Source of the DNA: Fibrella aestuarina BUZ 2
GTDB taxonomy: Bacteria; Bacteroidota; Bacteroidia; Cytophagales; Spirosomataceae
NCBI RefSeq assembly: GCF_000331105.1
Contig: NC_019012.1
Span: 62,001-126,000 of the forward strand
Direction: 5' to 3'
Length of the DNA: 64,000 bases
Below the pieces are notes generated by a model that was given only the letters and a program-made list of their open reading frames with translations, searched no databases and was not told the origin of the DNA. How positions within the stretch are numbered: the first letter of the stretch is position 1; each line of letters opens with the position of its first letter. Of this stretch, positions 25,022 to 33,889 are shown piece by piece. The translations under genes were made by a program, and so were the position numbers.

Positions 25022-25029
25022 TATGTTTG
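25022..25029 (+). promoter_or_regulatory. -7 box TATGTTTG
   Basis: A perfect TANNTTTG match 33 bases before the start of the secreted-protein gene at 25062, in an AT-rich intergenic region (24918-25061). Confidence 0.5.
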
Positions 25030-25061
25030 TAGAATAAATAGTCTTTTTCAGTGCAGCGATT

Positions 25062-25517
25062 ATGTTTTATTCATCAACTACCAATAAGCTGGTTTTGTCC
25101 TTTTGTGTGGCTACCAGTATGGGCTTTTCAACATGTTTTGGGTCTATTCCAGTCGATACCAATAGTGCTTCGTCGCCCAGTGACTCCACCCTTGTAGTGC
25201 CCATTGAAGCTCTCAATAAGAACAGCCAGCCTACGGTAATCGTCCAGAAAGATGTGATTTTACCAAAGGGGTATAGTTACGTTAGCCACGAACTAATTTT
25301 GGATAGTGCATTTCCAGTAGAAGGTGTTGAGCAGGGTACGGACTGGATTGCCGGTCCAGAAAGGACTTGGAGCATATATGTTAAACGGGTAACAGACCCA
25401 AAAGTACCTGACCACATTCTGCTCCGGGCCAGCGCATCGCCTGGTCGAAAAAACCACGAGATCGGTGCACATGCCACGTTGCGCGTAATGGTCCGTAAAG
25501 CGCAGTCGGCTAACTAA
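25062..25517 (+). CDS. Secreted hypothetical protein
   Basis: The 151-residue protein has an N-terminal hydrophobic segment (LVLSFCVATSMGFSTCFG) consistent with a signal peptide, a Ser/Thr-rich linker and a mature domain rich in beta-forming residues (WIAGPERTWSIYVKRVTD). No known family is recognised. It has its own likely promoter at 25022-25029 and lies 56 bp before the LytS-type kinase gene, so it might be co-transcribed with the peptide cluster that follows; no functional link is shown. Confidence 0.6.
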   Translation: MFYSSTTNKLVLSFCVATSMGFSTCFGSIPVDTNSASSPSDSTLVVPIEALNKNSQPTVIVQKDVILPKGYSYVSHELILDSAFPVEGVEQGTDWIAGPERTWSIYVKRVTDPKVPDHILLRASASPGRKNHEIGAHATLRVMVRKAQSAN

Positions 25518-25573
25518 ATCTGCAAAAGGTATTCTTGACTACTAACCCCTCCAAGAGGTGTACTGGATAATCT

Positions 25574-26800
25574 ATGCCGTTTCGTCGTCCGGTTACCATT
25601 ATGCGGATGCTTTACCATGCTCTTTACTGGAGCATTGGTTATGCTGTTACGCTAAGTCAGTTCAAACGGGCACTCGCTGATTATCCGGGAACTGACCTAC
25701 TATATCTGGTTAACACACACCATTTTCTGTCCACGCTTCTTTCTTTCGGGCTGTTGGGCTACATCGTGATACCCTACATTTTGTATCATGAGCGAACCAT
25801 GAAGAAACGAGTGGCTATGCTGATGGGGGCTTGTGTCATTTATTACGCCCTGTTGAGTGTTAACACATATGTCTTATTAAGGTATGTAGAAGCTCACTTT
25901 TCAAACCTACCCCCCTACCTTGCTCGACGAGTAACGATGTTTTCGGCAGCTCATTGGTACGATTATGTCATTGATCCATCCATTGCCTTTTTCATTTATG
26001 GTCACTTCATCTCATATCTAACGATACCACTCCTTATAAAGGCGGTGCGTGATGGCTACGCACGAAGCCGACTACAACAGCAGGCAGAAAAGAAACGTCG
26101 GCAATTGGAATACGATAAGCTGGCCCTGGAAAACGAAGGCATTGTCAAAGACTTACACTTTCTGCGTCAGCAAATTAACCCGCATTTTTTACTGAATGCG
26201 TTCAATAACATCTATACAATGATTCATCGCAAAGATGGCCGGGCAGCCGATACACTGGTGAATCTGTCTACACTGATGCGGTACACGCTTTATCGAACCG
26301 GAAATGACTTCGTACCTCTTTCGGACGAACTAACATTCATCAACGGGTATATCGACATGGAACGGATTCGACATAGCCGTACCGATGCGGTAAGCTGTCA
26401 ACTGCCCTATGCTTCTACTGAACTGAAGCAATGGCAGGTACCTCCCCTATTGCTGGTCACGTTCATTGAAAATGCATTCAAACACGGTTTGAACGCTGTG
26501 TATGAAGGCGGTTGGGTGCGTATTAGTCTGTCAACCAATCCATCTGAAGGTAGGCTGACATTATCCGTGGTCAATAACAGACCGGAAACGCCCCCAGCTC
26601 CCAAAGAAGGGGGCCTTGGATTAGCCAATGCCCGTCGCCGATTGGCGTTGCTTTTCTCACCTCAAGAGTACGAGTTGATTATAAAAGATCAGCCTGACCA
26701 GTTTGTGGTGTGGTTGTCTATTCCGCTTCGCCATGTCGGCGAAACTATCGAAACAACGAAACGTACATATGAACACGCCCATCCGATGCTTACTCATTGA
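25574..26800 (+). CDS. LytS/YehU-type sensor histidine kinase
   Basis: The 408-residue protein has four or so hydrophobic segments in its first ~160 residues, a coiled-coil linker (QQQAEKKRRQLEYDKLALEN), then the His_kinase domain of the LytS family with NPHFLLNAFNNIY (phospho-acceptor histidine) and an ATPase domain with FIENAFKHGL and GGLGLANARRRL. It has no large periplasmic sensor, typical for Bacteroidota kinases that sense in the membrane. It overlaps the LytTR regulator gene by 32 bases. The pair is likely to control the adjacent peptide cluster. Confidence 0.9.
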   Translation: MPFRRPVTIMRMLYHALYWSIGYAVTLSQFKRALADYPGTDLLYLVNTHHFLSTLLSFGLLGYIVIPYILYHERTMKKRVAMLMGACVIYYALLSVNTYVLLRYVEAHFSNLPPYLARRVTMFSAAHWYDYVIDPSIAFFIYGHFISYLTIPLLIKAVRDGYARSRLQQQAEKKRRQLEYDKLALENEGIVKDLHFLRQQINPHFLLNAFNNIYTMIHRKDGRAADTLVNLSTLMRYTLYRTGNDFVPLSDELTFINGYIDMERIRHSRTDAVSCQLPYASTELKQWQVPPLLLVTFIENAFKHGLNAVYEGGWVRISLSTNPSEGRLTLSVVNNRPETPPAPKEGGLGLANARRRLALLFSPQEYELIIKDQPDQFVVWLSIPLRHVGETIETTKRTYEHAHPMLTH

Positions 26801-27506
26801 TGACGAACCACTGGCGCAGGAACTACTGCTCGATCATATCGGGCAAGTACCAACTCTGGAAACGGTAGGCGTAGCGAGTAACGCTTTACAGGCAATTGAG
26901 CTGTACCAGGAATTGAAACCTGACCTGCTACTTCTGGACATCAATTTACCTCGAATGAATGGGTATGAACTCTTACAAAGTCTGCCTGGAAAAGCTCCTT
27001 GGGTTGTCGCTGTGTCAAGTTACCAGGAATTCGCCTTTGAGGGTTTCGAGCATAACGTGGTTGATTTTCTGCTCAAACCCGTGACGTTTAGCCGGTTTGT
27101 GCGGGCCATTACTAAAGTACAGGAACGTATGCAGCAGCAGGCAGATTTGGCTTTATCACCGACTGGTTCCGGATCAGCGACAACGGCGAGCAGTCACCTT
27201 TCCATTCGGGATGGAAAAATGCTGGTGAATGTTGCCTGCCAAGATATCATCCTCGTGGAAGCGATGAGCGACTATGTGAAAATTCAACTCCCCGAAAAGA
27301 CAGTCGTTAGTCATCAGCGAGTGTCGGCACTGGAAAAGTTGTTACCCCCGTCTCTGTTCGTCCGGGTGAACAGGTCGTTTATTGTTAATACCACTAAGAT
27401 TCGGCAAACCGACGGCCACCAGATCGAAATGCTGGGTGGACAGACAGTGCGCGTCGGATCTACGTACCGGGCCGTAGTCGGTAATATGATCCGTAACGGC
27501 CTCTAA
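26769..27506 (+). CDS. LytTR-family response regulator
   Basis: The start at 26769 (MNTPIRCLLIDDEPLAQELL) gives 245 residues and removes 22 residues of spurious extension. The receiver domain has the acidic pair in IDDEP, the phospho-acceptor D in LLLLDINLPRMNG and the K in FLLKPVTF. The C-terminal LytTR DNA-binding domain shows IILVEAMSDYVKIQL, VRVNRSFIVNTTKI and VRVGSTYR. It pairs with the overlapping kinase. LytTR regulators often activate bacteriocin or peptide operons; the next gene is a small peptide followed by a LanB dehydratase. Confidence 0.92.
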   Translation: MNTPIRCLLIDDEPLAQELLLDHIGQVPTLETVGVASNALQAIELYQELKPDLLLLDINLPRMNGYELLQSLPGKAPWVVAVSSYQEFAFEGFEHNVVDFLLKPVTFSRFVRAITKVQERMQQQADLALSPTGSGSATTASSHLSIRDGKMLVNVACQDIILVEAMSDYVKIQLPEKTVVSHQRVSALEKLLPPSLFVRVNRSFIVNTTKIRQTDGHQIEMLGGQTVRVGSTYRAVVGNMIRNGL

Positions 27507-27526
27507 TGATGCGAGTACTCGTTTTT

Positions 27527-27534
27527 TATATTTC
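27527..27534 (+). promoter_or_regulatory. Possible -7 box for the peptide gene
   Basis: TATATTTC, seven of eight against TANNTTTG, lies 24 bases before the peptide start codon. A 10-bp perfect palindrome CGAGTACTCG sits just upstream (27512-27521) and could be part of a regulator site. Confidence 0.4.
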
Positions 27535-27557
27535 TCACTTTTTAACAACCTAATGCC

Positions 27558-27677
27558 ATGTTGAATAACGCGAAGCGGCTCAATAAGAAGCCAATCGGAA
27601 CCCGGATGCCCAACGGAAACCCCAAGCCAATCAAGTATCCGACGACCATTGATTTAACCATCATTTTTACGCTCTAA
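27558..27677 (+). CDS. 39-residue peptide, candidate RiPP precursor
   Basis: An ATG at 27558 opens 39 codons ending with TAA at 27675-27677. The N-terminal half is basic (MLNNAKRLNKKPIGTRMPNG) and the C-terminal half is Pro/Thr-rich and then hydrophobic (KPIKYPTTIDLTIIFTL). It has no Cys and no Ser, so classical lanthionine rings are impossible; Thr residues in the TTIDLTIIFTL end could be dehydrated. It sits between the LytTR regulator and the LanB-type dehydratase and is followed within four bases by a strong terminator, a layout usual for precursor genes, which need more transcript than their enzymes. Identity as a precursor is inferred. Confidence 0.55.
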   Translation: MLNNAKRLNKKPIGTRMPNGNPKPIKYPTTIDLTIIFTL

Positions 27678-27680
27678 GCG

Positions 27681-27716
27681 AAGGCCCGCCGGATAGCTAT
27701 CCGGCGGGCCTTTTTC
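27681..27716 (+). terminator. Strong terminator between peptide gene and dehydratase
   Basis: A 32-base perfect palindrome (AAGGCCCGCCGGATAG and its complement, 27681-27712) is followed by a T-rich run TTTTTCTTTTT. It lies four bases after the peptide stop and ten bases before the dehydratase start, and probably acts as an attenuator setting the peptide to enzyme ratio. Confidence 0.9.
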
Positions 27717-27726
27717 TTTTTGACCA

Positions 27727-30700
27727 ATGCCAGTTACTCCTCAATTATTTTCTTTTTGCTTACTCAGGTCACCCTTATGTTCAGTTAGCCAGTTGATGCA
27801 GTTGTTGCATAGCCAACCAGACAACGCGGACGAGCAACTGCGGCAGTGGTTTGCCGATCCACTGACCGAGTGGGCTTTGTATTCGGCATCGCCAAATCTG
27901 CATCAGGTCTGGCAACTGTGGCAACAGGATGGTAAACAGAGGCCAACTTTGGCTGCTCGCCTTGCACTGTGGCGGTACGCCATCCGCATGAGTAGTCGAT
28001 CAACGCCTTTCGGCGTGATGGCTGGAGTCAGTAAAATATCAATCAGTGAGCAAACAGAAGGTAAAATCGATGCAGATAAAATCGCGGTTAATGTTCGGCC
28101 TGATTCAGGTTGGTTAGTAGCACTGGCAGAGCAGCTTACAAAACACCCTGATATTCGGTGGCAACTGCATTATCAAGTTAACAACAGCCTTTACTCTTTA
28201 GGCTCTCAACTCCGGTATTCGGATTATACGGTTGAGCCGGGTCATCGTGCTTTCTTCATTAACGCCATTGAGCCAGACGAAACGATTCTGGGTGTATTGC
28301 AATACGTCCGGTCGAAGGTGGGGGGCGTAGTCGGCCAGGATTTGTGTAGCTGGATTGAGCAACTTGGTGAAGAGCCTGCCGAAGCCAGGCAATTAGTGGA
28401 CGAGTTGATCGAGGCCCATATTCTGGTGAGTGAGCTGGATCCGGGCGTTACTGGGAAAGATGCCTTTGAGCATTTAATCCAACGATTGCCTTCGTCGCCA
28501 AATAAGGATGGGATCAGGCGGTCTTTGGCGGCTTTACAGAAATGGTTGCAGCAACCGTTTGAATCTGTTGAGAAAGAGCAACAGCTTGACCGTGATCTGC
28601 AACGAGTTGTCGGAGGTGTTGATACACGCCAACTTGACCTGTACCGTCCGGTAGAAAAACTGAAACTGAGTCAAAAGGTAGTCCGACAAATTGGGCAGGA
28701 ACTTGCAGAGCTGTCTGCGTTACGATTGAACCGACAGGCACCAGCGTTGTCCACGTTTGCCGAACGATTCTATGCCCGCTATGGAATGCAGCCGCAACCA
28801 TTGCTGGTTGCACTCGATCATGAGTCGGGTATTGGCTATGCTGCCAACGCAGATCGTCGAACGGGTCACCTCGCTCTACTACGTACCCTTACCGACCATG
28901 AGAATTTAACCACTGCTGCACAGTCGGACAGGCTGGACAATCTACGATTGAATAAACTTACTCAGTTCTTGACAACTCGAGAATCTGTGCAGGAAATCAC
29001 GGAGCAAGAACTGACCGAAGCCGCAAAAAGCACCTTGTCAACCCCGAAGGCTCATAGTTGGGCCGTGCTGGGCGACCTGTACAGTACCAGTGGTGAAGCC
29101 GCTGACCAAGGTGACTACCAATTTTTGGTAAAAAACGTCACAGGATCGTCAGGAGCTTCCTTAATGGCCCGTTTCGGTAGTGGAGACGAGGAAATCGCCA
29201 AGGCAATACAACAGGTTACAGATTGGGAAGCTAATCAGTACTCGGATGCTCTGCTTGCTGAAATAGTTCATCTGCCAGCCGGACGAATCGGCAACGTAGT
29301 CCATCGACCTGCGCTCCGAGCGTATGAGATCCCCTATGTCACACCCGCGTCAGTAGATGAAGAACATACCCTGCTGCTGGAAGACTTATGGGTACGTGTC
29401 TCGGCTGGTTCTACGGTAGAACTGTGGTCAAAGAAGCATAACCGGCGTGTCATACCTCGCAACACAACAGCCCATAACTACCATCATTCTGATGAAGTAT
29501 ATCGTTTCCTGAGCGATCTGAGCCATCAGGAAGAGTCATTTACTCAAAATTGGTCGTGGGGACTACTATCCGACCAGCCCCATCTACCTCGCGTAGTGTA
29601 TAAGCACCTAATAGTAGCCCGCGCACAGTGGAAACTTACGATGTCTGCCCAATGGACATCGGCTCAGGTAATGGTAGACGAGTTGCGCCAACACCTTGCC
29701 CTTCCCCAATTAGTTACTTTGGTAGAAAGGGATAACGAACTGTTGCTTGATCTTGACGTGGTGATTTGTCGGCAGCTACTTTTCGACGAAATCCGCAAAA
29801 GGAAATCGGTTCGGCTGGTTGAGTGGTTAGCCCACCCCGATCAGTGCTGGGTGCAACGAGGTGGTCAGCCCTACACGGCAGAGTTGCTTATACCCTTCCG
29901 TAACTCTTGGCCAGCACCAGGACCCCCACCCTATTCATCTCCATTTGTCGATTACGGTTCATTGGCCGTACAGCGAACGTACCTGCCAGGTAGCGAGTGG
30001 CTCTACATCAAGGTGTACGTAGGAGAACAAACCGCCAACGATGTTTTAACGCAGGTAGTTGCGCCGTTGGTTAACCAGGCAATCCGCCAAGGTTGGGTCG
30101 ATCACTGGTTCTTTATCCGGTATTATGATCCTCAGCCGCACCTTCGTCTTCGGTTTCACTGCCCTAGTAATAACTATGAGTACGTGTTAAATGAGCTTTC
30201 GAATGGATTAAAAGGTTGGGTAGACAACGGGCGGGTACAAACCGTACAAATCGATACCTATGAACGCGAATTAGAGCGGTACGGACATTCGACGATTACT
30301 CACTGCGAGCGTTTGTTTTGGCTCGATAGCGTTGACGTAGTGCAGCGTCTTTGTGCTGAACAGGATGCCGACGAAGACAAGCAGTGGTTAATGGCATGTC
30401 GTCGGGCAGACGCGTTGATGGAAGCGTTTGCTTTATCATTGTCAGAAAAACACCAGTTCATGACCGTCCTTCAGGCAAAGTTTCTGCACGAGAATAAGGC
30501 TACACCTGAATTACGAAATCAATTAAATGAGCAATTTCGATTGTGGTCGGCCCGGTTGGCGGAAAAAGGGTCCGAATGGGCCGAAGATAGCATTCGCGCT
30601 ACTAATCAAACTCAATCTATTATTGAGAGCCTTGTAGGTACGTTGCATCAACAGCGCGTCGAACTACTGCCTTTAACTGATCTGATTACATCACTGCTAC

Positions 30701-30825
30701 ATATGCAGTGTAATCGGTTTTTTACCAGTGAGCAGCGACTCTGTGAAACGGTTGTATACCACTTTCTGCTGCGGCAATATAAATCAGCATTAGCTAAACA
30801 GCACCAATCAGAAAGTGTGGTGTAA
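27727..30825 (+). CDS. LanB-type lantibiotic dehydratase (full length)
   Basis: The 1032-residue protein is the size of NisB-type dehydratases. The N-terminal glutamylation domain includes the conserved R-M-S-S-R-S-T-P-F-G block at residues 87-96. The C-terminal ~300 residues match the thiopeptide-type/SpaB_C elimination domain, with SEWLYIKVYVGEQTANDVL and WFFIRYYDPQPHLRLRFH. These enzymes use glutamyl-tRNA to activate and then eliminate Ser/Thr side chains of a leader-bearing peptide. No LanC cyclase gene follows, and the only nearby peptide has no Cys, which is unusual. The gene is downstream of an attenuating hairpin and regulated probably by the LytS/LytTR pair. Confidence 0.9.
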   Translation: MPVTPQLFSFCLLRSPLCSVSQLMQLLHSQPDNADEQLRQWFADPLTEWALYSASPNLHQVWQLWQQDGKQRPTLAARLALWRYAIRMSSRSTPFGVMAGVSKISISEQTEGKIDADKIAVNVRPDSGWLVALAEQLTKHPDIRWQLHYQVNNSLYSLGSQLRYSDYTVEPGHRAFFINAIEPDETILGVLQYVRSKVGGVVGQDLCSWIEQLGEEPAEARQLVDELIEAHILVSELDPGVTGKDAFEHLIQRLPSSPNKDGIRRSLAALQKWLQQPFESVEKEQQLDRDLQRVVGGVDTRQLDLYRPVEKLKLSQKVVRQIGQELAELSALRLNRQAPALSTFAERFYARYGMQPQPLLVALDHESGIGYAANADRRTGHLALLRTLTDHENLTTAAQSDRLDNLRLNKLTQFLTTRESVQEITEQELTEAAKSTLSTPKAHSWAVLGDLYSTSGEAADQGDYQFLVKNVTGSSGASLMARFGSGDEEIAKAIQQVTDWEANQYSDALLAEIVHLPAGRIGNVVHRPALRAYEIPYVTPASVDEEHTLLLEDLWVRVSAGSTVELWSKKHNRRVIPRNTTAHNYHHSDEVYRFLSDLSHQEESFTQNWSWGLLSDQPHLPRVVYKHLIVARAQWKLTMSAQWTSAQVMVDELRQHLALPQLVTLVERDNELLLDLDVVICRQLLFDEIRKRKSVRLVEWLAHPDQCWVQRGGQPYTAELLIPFRNSWPAPGPPPYSSPFVDYGSLAVQRTYLPGSEWLYIKVYVGEQTANDVLTQVVAPLVNQAIRQGWVDHWFFIRYYDPQPHLRLRFHCPSNNYEYVLNELSNGLKGWVDNGRVQTVQIDTYERELERYGHSTITHCERLFWLDSVDVVQRLCAEQDADEDKQWLMACRRADALMEAFALSLSEKHQFMTVLQAKFLHENKATPELRNQLNEQFRLWSARLAEKGSEWAEDSIRATNQTQSIIESLVGTLHQQRVELLPLTDLITSLLHMQCNRFFTSEQRLCETVVYHFLLRQYKSALAKQHQSESVV

Positions 30826-30880
30826 CCGCTACGACTTACTTTTGCTTGCCTGTACCAATACGTTTAAGCTTCCTTGTTGC

Positions 30881-31120
30881 ATGGACCCCGTCAAACCTGT
30901 TTTCTTTATCGAAGGTGAAGCCCAGCCCGATCAGCATCTACAGAACACAGTTGGACTAATGCTGCAAGCGGATGCCTGGATTAGTATTACTCTCAGACAG
31001 CATCCTATTCAGGGAGTAGAGGTCGATGTGAAGTCGGCCAATCTGACGGCGGAGCAGCTTAATCAGATGCTACAATACGCGGTTAAGGCCACCAGTGGCC
31101 CACCAACTCCAAAGAACTAA
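30881..31120 (+). CDS. Small protein of the peptide cluster, unknown function
   Basis: I take the start at 30881 (MDPVKPVFFIEGEAQPDQHL), giving 79 residues; the frame is open for 22 codons more upstream but that part overlaps the dehydratase end. It is soluble, with a strand-helix pattern and a helical SANLTAEQLNQMLQYAVKA segment. No family is recognised. It lies 55 bp after the dehydratase on the same strand and may be a leader-binding or immunity-type accessory protein; this is only a guess from position. Confidence 0.6.
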   Translation: MDPVKPVFFIEGEAQPDQHLQNTVGLMLQADAWISITLRQHPIQGVEVDVKSANLTAEQLNQMLQYAVKATSGPPTPKN

Positions 31121-31204
31121 GTGCTGGTCGAAAGTAATCATGATGCATCCCTCGGCTGAAACGAATAATTTTCACTAGAAGGATGCACTATAGATGTCAG
31201 CCAT

Positions 31205-31549
31205 TTATTGCATATTCCGGCAAGCCTGGGCACACCGGCGGCAGGCTTCAGCACATTGTCGGCAGTGATCCATGTGGTTGGCGTGTTTTTCACACTCGTC
31301 GGCGCAGGCATTGCAGATCTGAGCGCAGAGTTCGCACACCTGACGGGCAAAGGAACTGCCACTCGCCATGAAGGAAATGGCGGTGTAGCAAATGCGGGCA
31401 CAGTCACGGTCGAGCCGGATACAGTTTACCATCATCGATACGTCCTGCTCGCCAAGACAAGCTTCGGCGCAGGCATCGCAGCTTACGGCGCAGTCCTGAC
31501 AGGCCGCAATGCAATCTTGATACTGTTGAGGGGCTAAGACAGTTGCCAT
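31205..31549 (-). CDS. Cys-rich four-helix-bundle copper storage-like protein (DUF326/Csp)
   Basis: The 114-residue protein has about twenty cysteines spaced as C-x3-C and C-x2-C along predicted helices (QDCIAACQDCAVSCDACAEA, CARICYTAISF, CELCAQICNACADECEKHA, CRQCAEACRRCAQACR). This is the pattern of DUF326 and Csp proteins, which bind many Cu(I) ions inside a four-helix bundle. There is no signal peptide, so it is likely cytosolic (Csp3-like). It is convergent to the peptide cluster and divergent from the HYC_CC_PP gene at the edge of the copper island. Confidence 0.9.
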   Translation of the reverse strand: MATVLAPQQYQDCIAACQDCAVSCDACAEACLGEQDVSMMVNCIRLDRDCARICYTAISFMASGSSFARQVCELCAQICNACADECEKHANHMDHCRQCAEACRRCAQACRNMQ

Positions 31550-31647
31550 AATATATTGAGTTTTGTGTACATTAAATCAAACTGGTTCTTTATCAATAGG
31601 TTAAATAGGTTTTCCCGTTTGATAAGGATATAGTATGTTTCCATAAA

Positions 31648-31706
31648 TTTTATAAGGACCACGCAGAATCCTGTAAAAAAAGCCGTTGGGAAAGCTACTA
31701 CTTTTG
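31648..31706 (+). promoter_or_regulatory. Candidate copper-regulon promoter (site E) of the HYC_CC_PP gene
   Basis: Half-sites TTTTATAA (31648-31655) and TCCTGTAA (31669-31676) lie 21 bases apart, followed 30 bases after the second by a perfect -7 box TACTTTTG (31699-31706). The same spacing is seen at the other copper promoters in the window. Confidence 0.65.
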
Positions 31707-31727
31707 CTCCCGTAATCCTGTGTTCTG

Positions 31728-32174
31728 ATGCGAGCGTCCTTACCGTCCCGACTTCTTTGCTGCTGGCTGGCCTTTTCGGTCCTGCTGAGCAGCATGGGCT
31801 ATGGACTAGTGGAACATTGGTGTCAGATGCGCGGCCACACCAAGGCACTGCTGGCGTTCCAGAAAGAATGCCCCAAGCCTTGCCAGGTTGCCGATCAATC
31901 GACCCCACCCGCATTGGGTTCAGTTGTCAAACGGTCAGCTTGCTGCAAAACTAACATCACCTACGAGCACGTTGATGTAAGCAGTTTTGTCGCGGATCAT
32001 CAATCGCTGCCCGCGCCATCGCCCGCAGCCTTTTTTACTCAGCCGCAACTTCGGTTTCTGCTGACGATGCTTCTACCCGAAACGTCCGACGAAACGTCGC
32101 AGCCTACGGCAGACCCGCCCTATTTCCGAACGGGCCGTTTCCTTCTTTCTTCTCTTTGTACCTGGCTGATCTGA
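31728..32174 (+). CDS. HYC_CC_PP family secreted protein
   Basis: The 148-residue protein has an N-terminal signal segment (RLLCCWLAFSVLLSSMGYGL), then EHWCQMRG and later KRSACCK and a Pro-rich segment, the arrangement that gives this Bacteroidota family its name (H-x-C, CC, PP). Family members sit next to copper or heavy-metal efflux genes and outer-membrane receptors; the function is unknown, but metal binding by the Cys and His residues is plausible. The promoter has the copper-island direct repeat. The 169 bases after it, before the next gene, show nothing I recognise. Confidence 0.8.
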   Translation: MRASLPSRLLCCWLAFSVLLSSMGYGLVEHWCQMRGHTKALLAFQKECPKPCQVADQSTPPALGSVVKRSACCKTNITYEHVDVSSFVADHQSLPAPSPAAFFTQPQLRFLLTMLLPETSDETSQPTADPPYFRTGRFLLSSLCTWLI

Positions 32175-32343
32175 GCCAGCAGCCTTTCCGAACACTCGTT
32201 CACAAGCCCTATGAGGCTTATGTGATCGAGCTTTTGGCGTTTTGTCTCTTCGACCGAGACTCCTGATGAGCGGCAAGTTCAAGACTTGACCAGCTACACG
32301 GTTCCCCTGCCTGTATTGACTAATCTCAACTAACTGATCGACC

Positions 32344-33207
32344 ATGACTAATCGGTTGACTCGGCTGGCATCGTTGGCGTTTGGCCTGGGTTTGCTCGCG
32401 CAGCCCCTACACGCCCAACTGAATCTACCCGAACTCTCTCCCCCTACGACCATCCGACAGCGGATCGGCTTTACAGACCTCACTATTGGTTATTCACGCC
32501 CGGCAGCAAAGGGTCGAACAATATTCGGTGGCTTAGTGCCCTACGGCAAACTCTGGCGGACGGGAGCCTCAGATGCCACCGTCCTAACCCTTACGGACTC
32601 TGTAATATTGGCTGGGAAACCCCTGGCTGCGGGTAGCTATTCGCTCTTTACTATTCCGAACCGGACAGAATGGATTGTCATCCTGAACAAGCACGTAACG
32701 GGTCATGGGCTGGATGGCTACGAGGAGAAAAATGATGTGATGCGGTTCAACGTTAAGGTCGATTCGTCCACCCGATTCTACGAATCATTTACGATTGAGG
32801 TGCAAGACCTGGTTCGGAATCAGGGAATGATCTACCTGAACTGGGCCAATACATCTGTACACTTTCCTATTATCAGCGATGCTGATAAGCGCATCACGGG
32901 GGAAATTCTGGAGCGCATCAACGGCAAGAAGGAGGAGAAGCCGGGCTTGTACTACCAGGCCGCGCTCTACTACTACGATCAGGAGAAGGATACGAAGCAG
33001 GCTTTAATCTGGGCCACAAAAGCCGTCTCCCTAAATCCGGCTTTCAACTACTTCCACTTGCAGGCTAAGCTGCTGGCGCGTTCGGGTGACTATAAAGGGG
33101 CCATCGCAGCCGCCCGCCGATCTGCCGAGGTTGCTCAGCGAGAAAAGTTTAACGACTACGTGACGCTTAACAACCGACTCATTGCCGAGTGGGAGAAAAA
33201 ACTGTAG
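32344..33207 (+). CDS. DUF2911 domain protein with C-terminal TPR-like region
   Basis: The 287-residue protein has a signal peptide (ASLAFGLGLLAQPLHAQ), then a DUF2911 domain at about residues 40-175 with IRQRIGFTDLTIGYSRPAAK, GLVPYGKLWRTGASDATVL and AGSYSLFTIPN. The C-terminal ~90 residues form TPR-like helices (AALYYYDQEKDTKQALIWAT, NPAFNYFHLQAKLLARSGDY). These are secreted or periplasmic proteins of unknown function. It is followed three bases later by a methyltransferase gene, so both are one transcript. Confidence 0.85.
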   Translation: MTNRLTRLASLAFGLGLLAQPLHAQLNLPELSPPTTIRQRIGFTDLTIGYSRPAAKGRTIFGGLVPYGKLWRTGASDATVLTLTDSVILAGKPLAAGSYSLFTIPNRTEWIVILNKHVTGHGLDGYEEKNDVMRFNVKVDSSTRFYESFTIEVQDLVRNQGMIYLNWANTSVHFPIISDADKRITGEILERINGKKEEKPGLYYQAALYYYDQEKDTKQALIWATKAVSLNPAFNYFHLQAKLLARSGDYKGAIAAARRSAEVAQREKFNDYVTLNNRLIAEWEKKL

Positions 33208-33210
33208 GAT

Positions 33211-33870
33211 ATGAGACCCGTTGCATCCACATTCAAACCGGCATTGCGCTGGAATGGTCTAACCCAATTTTACGACTTGGTGATGGCCCTGACCATGCAG
33301 GAAAACCGTTTCCGAACGCTGATGCTGGACCCAATTCGAGCATTGACTCCGCGTTATGTGCTGGATGTGGGCTGTGGAACCGGTACGCAGGCTTTGTTGC
33401 TGCACCGGCTTTTTCCTAATGCCAACATATTCGGTCTCGACGGCGACGAAGCAGTGTTAGAATTGGCCCGGCAAAAACACGCCGTAGCGGGCTGGCCGGT
33501 TACGCTGGAGCAAGGGTTGTCGACGGCATTGCCTTACCCGGATCAAACGATTGATATTGTCACTTGTAGTCTTCTGCTGCATCACCTGTCGGATGCAGAC
33601 AAAAAACGGTCCATCCGAGAGATGTTTCGGGTACTGACTCCTGGCGGTTCTCTAGCCTTAGCTGATTGGGGCAAACCGACCAACGGTACTATGCGGGTGC
33701 TGTTTTATGGCCTACAACTCTTCGATGGGTTTGACAGTACGAGGGCCAATGTTCAGGGGCTGATTCCGAATATGCTCTACGACAACGGCTTCCAGCAACT
33801 AGATGAGACGGGCCGGGTGGATACTCTGTTCGGTACTCTTCGCTTGTATCACGCCCTTAAACCAGTCTGA
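33211..33870 (+). CDS. Class I SAM-dependent methyltransferase
   Basis: The 219-residue protein has the Rossmann motif VLDVGCGTGTQALLL near residue 50, an acidic strand-2 end in IFGLDGDEAVLELA, motif IV-like VTCSLLLHHLSDADK and FRVLTPGGSLALADWG. It belongs to the Methyltransf_11/25 type (UbiE-like). The substrate cannot be told. It lacks the cysteine set of arsenite methyltransferases. It lies three bases after the DUF2911 gene at the start of the metal island. Confidence 0.88.
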   Translation: MRPVASTFKPALRWNGLTQFYDLVMALTMQENRFRTLMLDPIRALTPRYVLDVGCGTGTQALLLHRLFPNANIFGLDGDEAVLELARQKHAVAGWPVTLEQGLSTALPYPDQTIDIVTCSLLLHHLSDADKKRSIREMFRVLTPGGSLALADWGKPTNGTMRVLFYGLQLFDGFDSTRANVQGLIPNMLYDNGFQQLDETGRVDTLFGTLRLYHALKPV

Positions 33871-33889
33871 TTTATAAACAACCAATATC

